Part shown: positions 7,749 to 12,468 of the stretch, piece after piece
Position numbering within the stretch: position 1 is the stretch's first letter
How the letters are laid out: each line of letters starts with the position of its first letter
From: Mycoemilia scoparia
Lineage: Eukaryota; Kickxellomycota; Kickxellomycetes; Kickxellales; Kickxellaceae
DNA length: 15,325 nt
Direction: 5' to 3'
Assembly (NCBI GenBank): GCA_027575805.1
Contig: JANBPU010000346.1
Coordinates: 1 to 15,325 of the forward strand
Program-made: the position numbers and the translations under genes
Notes under the pieces: generated by a model
What the model saw: the letters and a program-made list of their open reading frames with translations, nothing else
Told to the model about the DNA's origin: nothing
Databases searched by the model: none

Positions 7749-8055
7749 TACGTCTAAGCCAATTACATTAATCTTCAAGACACCCTGTTTTATACAACTG
7801 TGGTCTACCTTTTTTGCTTGCCGCATTCTTGCTCAGGTACAATAGCCATTACCATCAACATCATTTCTAGCATGAACATGCGAGACATGTTTATGAAAGA
7901 AAATTTATGTCAATAATGATGATGAAGGTGATTGTATTTGTATGGGCATGGAAGTCCGAGGCTTCCCCTCCCCACTAGCCACATCGGATATAAATATCAA
8001 GTTGTAATCCTGATGATGCTCCTCCAGCCTAAATGTAAAAAGAAAGAGATTTTGG
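7749..8055. other. Spacer between MITE copies, no gene seen
   Basis: About 300 bp between copies C and D. Only very short frames occur. No RNA gene, promoter or repeat is recognised beyond runs of ATG/GAT trinucleotides around 7910-7935. Confidence 0.45.
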
Positions 8056-8197
8056 CAAATGAGTGATTATTTTTGAAGGGCTAAGTTTTACTAGTAGGCC
8101 AGTTTCAACTTGCATACTAATCACCATATATTTTCATTGTCCAATACTTCATTATGCACTATCTGCATTTAGCCCTTCAAAAATAACTACCCATATG
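8056..8197. mobile_element. MITE-like inverted-repeat element, copy D
   Basis: The left terminus is CAAATGAGTGATTATTTTTG then AAGGGCT (8056-8082). The right terminus is TTAGCCCTTCAAAAATAACT then ACCCATATG (8169-8197). The interior shares TTTTACTAGTAGGCC and CTTGCATA with copy C but is about 20 bp longer. Its right flank is the ~70-bp block also found beside copy A. Confidence 0.82.
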
Positions 8198-8262
8198 TAT
8201 GAATTGTTGCAATAAACTATTTATATACAAAGTGTATTGTAAAATAAAAAGCATACACACGG
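8190..8262. repeat. ~70-bp repeat shared with 305-376
   Basis: The second copy of the block described at 305-376. It fills the gap between copies D and E, so D and E are separated only by this sequence. It contains CAATAAACTATTTATA and no ORF. Confidence 0.75.
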
Positions 8263-8379
8263 GCAATAATTTTTGAAGGGTATCTTTAAAAGGCCAACGA
8301 TTATAGGTGCAATCATAGCCAAATAAGTAAATATCATTTGTTAGAAAGCGATCACCCTTCAAAAATTATAATCCATATG
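8252..8379. mobile_element. MITE-like inverted-repeat element, copy E
   Basis: The left terminus contains GGGCAATAATTTTTGAAGGG then T (8261-8281). The right terminus is ATCACCCTTCAAAAATTATA then ATCCATATG (8351-8379). The interior carries GGCCAACGATTATAGGTGCA then ATCA (8292-8315), placing it with copies A and B. It is about 128 bp with no ORF. Confidence 0.8.
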
Positions 8380-8430
8380 GAAAGTTCTATATGACTGCAG
8401 CCGCTGTCCTGAGGTCCAACAAGAGTTTGA

Positions 8431-8634
8431 AGTCTATTCAGGGATCATGGGGGGTTTGGAAAAGAAATCATTCCTTTTGCAGCAACAAGAACAGAAAATG
8501 ATGAAATTGTTATTAATCCTGGTGAGAGTAAATATAAAATGTATGATCTGAAGATACTCAGCATGATGTATAGTTTCAAGAAGAAATTCCAAGATAATGT
8601 TCAGGTAGAGCAGAAACCAGGAGTCAGAGGTTAG
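8431..8634 (+). pseudogene. Remnant of an unidentified coding sequence
   Basis: This frame has no start codon. It is open for 67 codons after a TGA at 8428-8430 and ends in TAG at 8632-8634. The translation looks protein-like, with EIIPFAATRTENDEIVINPG then SKYKMYDLKILSMMYSFKKK and FQDNVQVEQKPGVRG. In the next frame, bases just upstream (about 8401-8460) are also open (RSNKSLKSIQGSWGVW), and one frame change around 8455-8460 would join them. This suggests a decayed fragment of a longer gene, perhaps from a transposable element given the MITE cluster beside it. Family not recognised. It may be chance. Confidence 0.35.
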
Positions 8635-8785
8635 AGCCTGAATGGATGTGAGGCAGATTAGGATACTATAGCAGTTGCATTTATACTACTCAGCTTCATT
8701 ATAGCATTGATTTTGCAGATTTTATTCAAATATTTAGCAACGAGAATAAAAGACTGAAATCCTAATCATTTGCACCTGTTAGCTA

Positions 8786-9328
8786 TTAGTAAATGCTGTC
8801 CATGTACTCATCACCTTTGTCAAGAGCATCGCAAGCAAAATCCAGTGCATGTCCCAAGATCATTTTATACCTTCGAGTCGCATCACGATTATTTAAATCG
8901 GTGGCATACTGAACTCTGAAATCACCACGCCATTTTGCCATCATTTCCAACCTGTCATCACGCTGAGTGGTCATTTGGTATACAAAGTACTCTGTTCGCT
9001 CTACAGTTTTGCCTTCCATTTTGCCAGTTCTGAGGCACTTGAGTGGGTTTTCATATTTGTTGCATTCCAAAACCCTTATATGCACATCATTATCATACTT
9101 GTGTCTCACGCTGTGCACTATAATATTGTTATGTGTAAGAACACAGTAGTGTCCAGGTATATCATAGTGCTTGTCAATGCCTCCTTTTATATTTATTTCA
9201 GATATAGTCGAAACTATTGCTGGATGCAATTTCTCTTTTTCTCCTTCCTTAGCTCTGCCCTTTTTCGCCATTTGGGGTCTAGCCTTCTTTGGGGATTCAG
9301 CAGCATTCTTTCTTCTAACAACAGCCAT
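8786..9328 (-). CDS. Hypothetical protein with Lys-rich N-terminus
   Basis: A 180-residue protein that I do not recognise. Residues 1-33 are strongly basic (VRRKNAAESPKKARPQMAKK then GRAKEGEKEK), like a nuclear or nucleolar localisation region. Residues about 36-125 look like a compact mixed fold (INIKGGIDKHYDIPGHYCVL, then THNNIIVHSVRHKY), with two cysteines near 89 and 99. Residues about 130-180 look helical and charged (MMAKWRGDFRVQYATDL, then RRYKMILGHALDFACDALDK). No signal peptide or membrane span. The start at 9328 is the first ATG; a weak TATTATAATA lies at 9381-9390. It sits between the remnant frame at 8431-8634 and the retrotransposon LTR, so it could be a host gene or cargo of a mobile element. 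Composition and length favour a real gene. Confidence 0.6.
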   Translation of the reverse strand: MAVVRRKNAAESPKKARPQMAKKGRAKEGEKEKLHPAIVSTISEINIKGGIDKHYDIPGHYCVLTHNNIIVHSVRHKYDNDVHIRVLECNKYENPLKCLRTGKMEGKTVERTEYFVYQMTTQRDDRLEMMAKWRGDFRVQYATDLNNRDATRRYKMILGHALDFACDALDKGDEYMDSIY

Positions 9329-9527
9329 TATTCCAGAAAATGTGCTTATTTTTCTGAATGAATAGTATTTGAGCCAGGTATTATAATATTGTAAATTTCT
9401 TTTAGTATAGCTTGGATGATATGGTTATACAACAAGCTGGGGTATGGAATATAATTAAATGAAACAAAGAAAGCAAGGCTTCATTAGAGCAATGGATGGA
9501 ATTGTATACTCTTGAAGTCAACAAAGC
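9329..9527. other. Host DNA abutting the retrotransposon
   Basis: About 200 bp of AT-rich DNA between the 180-aa gene and the LTR. The five bases next to the LTR are AAAGC (9523-9527). If this is the element's target duplication, AAAGC should also follow the missing 5' LTR beyond the right edge. No gene is supported; the minus frame at 9402-9644 runs across the LTR boundary and is spurious. Confidence 0.5.
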
Positions 9528-10062
9528 TGACAAACCAGGGTCGTCTGGGACGAGCCTCAACTGTTCTGGAAAAGTTGTTGCTGAAAGACTTTTGTCCTGA
9601 ACGGTTAAGAATCGTTCAGAATGGTAAAGGAGGGAAAAGCACAAGGGTGCGTGAATAGCAGAATAAAATATCGTTCAGGATGAATCTGAAGAGGATAGGG
9701 AATATGAATAAAGATTGTCAAATAGAAATCGTCCAGAATGACAATGGACGGTAAAGAATGATTTTATATGGAAAACAATAGGGTTTAACTATAACTCTTC
9801 AAATCCTTTCAACCACAACTTTATTTTTAAATAAATAAAAGTATGATTTTATAAAAGGTAATGAAGGTAGCGAAACTCTTCATTGAACTAAACTAAACTA
9901 ATAAAAAGGTAAATGAGGAATGCAGTCCTCAGCTTATAATCATGATTGATTCAGAATCACTCTGATCAACTGAAAGTTGTTCAGGGTGATCCTGAATCGT
10001 TCAGGATGGAATAATCCCATCTGGGATCATTCAGGGCAGACCATGTGGGCTACGGCCCAACA
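9528..10062 (-). repeat. 3' LTR of the Gypsy element
   Basis: A 535-bp LTR that begins TGTTGGGCCGTAGCCC and ends TTTGTCA on the minus strand, with the usual TG...CA ends. Orientation is fixed by the polypurine tract directly beside its TG end. Its sequence is the reverse complement of 11935-12468. A TATA-like TTTTATAAAATC (about 9845-9856) and an AATAAA just beyond it in the sense direction mark the U3/R region. It contains many copies of an ATCGTTCAGGATG-like motif and a perfect hyphenated palindrome ATCCTGAA-TCG-TTCAGGAT at 9989-10007. Confidence 0.92.
9989..10007. promoter_or_regulatory. 19-bp hyphenated palindrome in the LTR U3
   Basis: ATCCTGAA-TCG-TTCAGGAT, a perfect 8-bp inverted repeat with a 3-bp spacer. 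The solo LTR keeps it with one arm position changed (GTCCTGAACGATTCAGGAT, about 11991-12009). It is built from the same unit as the other GTTCAGGA-like motifs of the LTR and could bind a dimeric protein; the function is inference. Confidence 0.5.
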
Positions 10063-10077
10063 TCACCCCCTTCCTTA
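10063..10077 (-). other. Polypurine tract (plus-strand DNA priming site)
   Basis: The minus strand reads TAAGGAAGGGGGTGA immediately before the LTR's first TG and 15 bp after the stop of the integrase/tail ORF. This is the position of the RNase H-resistant primer for second-strand synthesis in LTR retrotransposons, and it fixes the left LTR as the 3' LTR of the minus-strand element. Confidence 0.85.
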
Positions 10078-10092
10078 ACGGAAACCTCGGCG

Positions 10093-11952
10093 TTAGGTGG
10101 AGCTTTCCACGGTACTTGCTTCACTACTGCCGTCTTCCTCTTCATTATCGTCATCGTTCTCATCTTCTTCATTATTATTAATGGCTTCTTCCTCTTCAAT
10201 TTCATCATCGGCTTCTTCCTCTACCGTTTCTTCAACTGGGGGAGCCATTGGTGGTACACGTGTACTGCTTGACCATCGTTCACTTCTCAAGGGTTTGATC
10301 ATACGGTCAATCCTGTTTACGAGGTCCAATTCATGTTGTTTAGCGCGTACTAACCTTCTGTTCCGAAAGGCCCTTGCCACCCATTGTATGACACGGTATT
10401 CTTGGGTGCCGTCAAACAAGGGGTGTCGTCGACCCCATGCCCTAATTACCAGATCTAGGTCGATGTTCCTCAAGATACTGAAAGGGTTACGCGAGCGCTC
10501 TGATCCAAAATCGTTCAGGACGATTGGCCTTGCTTCCGAAAGCATTGTAGAGAAATCCCCAAGGTTTACGCGTATCTGTTGGCGGTTGTCGTGGTACACC
10601 TTGCCATAGCGTGCTCTGTCTTGACGGTGTAACGTCCGTTGGCGTTTCCCTGCTAGAGGAGGGGAATTTGCTGGCTGGTCGAATCTTTCTTCTTGCGACA
10701 AGTTGTAGGGACTCTCTTTCTTTGGGTCTCCTTGTGGTTTGACGCCCCTAGGTGGGGCTAACTCGCTGAGTGTAGCAGACACTTCTGTCAATTCAGTTCC
10801 AGGCGATGGTTCTTTATTTTCTTCTATTTGGGTCTTAGAGGTACTGGCCATTTGCGACGACGTACTCGGTTCCAGTTCCTTCTGCTTCTTTCTGGTCGAT
10901 GTGCGACGTTTCGGTGGTTCTTGGGGTTCTTTCCCCTTCCCTTTGCATGACTTCTTTGGCAGCATTGGTGACGGAAAACAAGTTGGGAAATAATGAATGT
11001 TTACCTTATTTATTCTGGGCGTGGTCCTTTTATAATCGTCCAGGACGGATTTATCTGGGAATGCGTCGATGTTTTCCCATGTGTCGTCATCTGAGCCATA
11101 TCCACGCCAATGGACGAGGAATTCTTCTTTGCCGTCAATAGTACGGCTTGCTTTGATATAATCTATTTCATAGTGATCTTTCAGCAGTGTCGGCTCGCGG
11201 TCCAGTGCCACTAGCTGTGACAATGCATACTTGCAAGGCAGCAGCTCACCCCCCTCCGAGCGCAGAACGTAGGAGCTGCCCATAGTGATGCAATCCACAG
11301 TGAAAGGGCTGTTAAACTGAGGCAGATTGCGGTGAGGCATAGGGAATATGTGAGCCAAGACAGTGTCACCCACTGATAAATTCAACAGCGCTTTAGCATT
11401 GTCAAAGCGCCTCTTGGCCTCAAACTGGTAATCAGAAAGGTGTCTAGCGACGGAAGCGTGGATGATGAGGTCACGGAATTTGCACAGGAGCGCCAGATCA
11501 ATCGACGGGATTGGTTCAGAATCAGAAAAATCCAGCGGGAAATTGAATGAACGGCCAAACATCGCCGTTGCAGGGTCCATGCCGATGGCGTTAGAGAACT
11601 TGGCGTTGATGGAGAACTGGACAAGGGGGAGATGGAGGTCCCATTCTGTCAGTGAACCATCAGTGAGTTTCTGAAGTTGTTGTTTGACTGTCTGGACATG
11701 GCGTTCAGCAAGACCATTACCACGTGGATGGTAGGGTGTCAAAAACCTGTGAGCGATGCCGTAATTCTTACCTAGATGAGCTAGGGTGTCATTCTTGAAC
11801 TCTAACCCGTTGTCAGATTGGATGACTTTGGGAAACCTGTAGCTACAGAAGATCTTAACCAATGCGTAGGTAACTTCGGCCGCTGACTTATTGGCCAATG
11901 GCAGTAAAAAGATGAAATGGGTACACACGTCAACTGTTGGGCCGTAGCCCAC
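10093..11952 (-). CDS. Gypsy integrase 3' half, chromodomain and acidic tail (separated from pol by a solo LTR)
   Basis: A 619-codon frame. The first six or seven codons (MGYGPTV) are solo-LTR sequence and target duplication; native coding begins at 11934. It continues the integrase core: second catalytic Asp47 (QSDNG) and Glu83 (GNGLAERH) with 35 residues between them, a D,D(35)E core lacking its first Asp, which lies in the other half. A GPY/F-like segment (QFNSPFTV, about 212-219) follows. The chromodomain is at about 259-309 (EEFLVHWRGYGSDDDTW). Tyr261, Trp282 and Tyr285 have the spacing of the HP1 methyl-lysine cage. Beyond it is an unusual tail of about 310 residues: a Lys/Arg/Ser-rich disordered part (~330-445), a possibly folded segment (~446-560) and a Glu/Asp-rich end (~572-619). 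The stop (TAA, 10093-10095) lies just before the polypurine tract. Confidence 0.88.
   Translation of the reverse strand: MGYGPTVDVCTHFIFLLPLANKSAAEVTYALVKIFCSYRFPKVIQSDNGLEFKNDTLAHLGKNYGIAHRFLTPYHPRGNGLAERHVQTVKQQLQKLTDGSLTEWDLHLPLVQFSINAKFSNAIGMDPATAMFGRSFNFPLDFSDSEPIPSIDLALLCKFRDLIIHASVARHLSDYQFEAKRRFDNAKALLNLSVGDTVLAHIFPMPHRNLPQFNSPFTVDCITMGSSYVLRSEGGELLPCKYALSQLVALDREPTLLKDHYEIDYIKASRTIDGKEEFLVHWRGYGSDDDTWENIDAFPDKSVLDDYKRTTPRINKVNIHYFPTCFPSPMLPKKSCKGKGKEPQEPPKRRTSTRKKQKELEPSTSSQMASTSKTQIEENKEPSPGTELTEVSATLSELAPPRGVKPQGDPKKESPYNLSQEERFDQPANSPPLAGKRQRTLHRQDRARYGKVYHDNRQQIRVNLGDFSTMLSEARPIVLNDFGSERSRNPFSILRNIDLDLVIRAWGRRHPLFDGTQEYRVIQWVARAFRNRRLVRAKQHELDLVNRIDRMIKPLRSERWSSSTRVPPMAPPVEETVEEEADDEIEEEEAINNNEEDENDDDNEEEDGSSEASTVESST
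11930..11934. repeat. 5-bp target-site duplication, left copy (TCAAC)
   Basis: TCAAC directly precedes the TG of the solo LTR and matches TCAAC at 12469-12473 on its other side. Five base pairs is usual for Ty3/Gypsy integration. Confidence 0.9.
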
Positions 11953-12468
11953 ATGGTCCGCCCTGAATGATTCTGGATGGAATTATTTCGTCCTGAACGA
12001 TTCAGGATCACTCTGAACAACTTTCAGTTGATCAGAGTAATCTTGAATCAATTATGATTACAATTTGAGGACTATATTCCTCTTTTACCTTTTATTAGTT
12101 TAGTCTAGTTTAATGAAGAGTTTCGCTACCTTCATTACCTTTTATAAAATCATACTTTTATTTATTTAAAAATAAAGTTGTGGTTGAAAGGATTTGAAGA
12201 GTTATAGTTAAACCCTATTGTTTTCCATATAAAATCATTCTTTACCGTCCATTGTCATTCCGGACGATTTCTATTTGACAATCTTTATTCATATTCCCTA
12301 TCCCCTTCAGATTCATCCTGAACGATATTTTATTCTGCTATTCACGCACCCTTGTGCTTTTCCCTCCTTTACCATTCTGAACGATTCTTAACCATTCAGG
12401 ACAAAAGTCTTTCAGCAACAACTTTTCCAGAACAGTTGAGGCTCGTCCCAGACGACCCTGGTCTGTCA
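11935..12468 (+). mobile_element. Solo LTR of the same family, inserted antisense in the integrase
   Basis: A 534-bp sequence running TGTTGGGCC...GTCTGTCA on the plus strand, nearly the reverse complement of the 3' LTR at 9528-10062, with TCAAC duplications on both sides. It has no internal region, so it is a solo LTR, normally the product of recombination between the two LTRs of a full insertion. Sense-strand signals include TATAAAA (12143-12149) and AATAAA (12171-12176). It separates the IN motif ILVVVD from DVCTHF. By eye it differs from the 3' LTR at 4 of about 361 positions in R/U5 but at about 20 of 171 in U3. Confidence 0.93.

Noticed and set aside
7625..8379. CRISPR-like array, from regularly repeated TTTTTGAAGGG/CCCTTCAAAAA
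   Set aside because: The repeats are in inverted pairs bounding dissimilar 50-90 bp interiors with uneven spacing, in eukaryotic DNA, so they are transposon termini.
9402..9644. Minus-strand 80-codon ORF crossing into the LTR
   Set aside because: It straddles the LTR/host junction at 9527/9528, so it is an accidental fusion frame.
9528..10062. Left LTR as the 5' LTR of a plus-strand element
   Set aside because: No primer-binding site follows it on the plus strand, while a polypurine tract abuts it on the minus strand just after the stop of the minus-strand pol frame.
10097..10609. Plus-strand 170-codon Ser/Leu-rich ORF
   Set aside because: It is the antisense shadow of the acidic tail; the Ser/Leu runs are complements of Glu/Asp codons.
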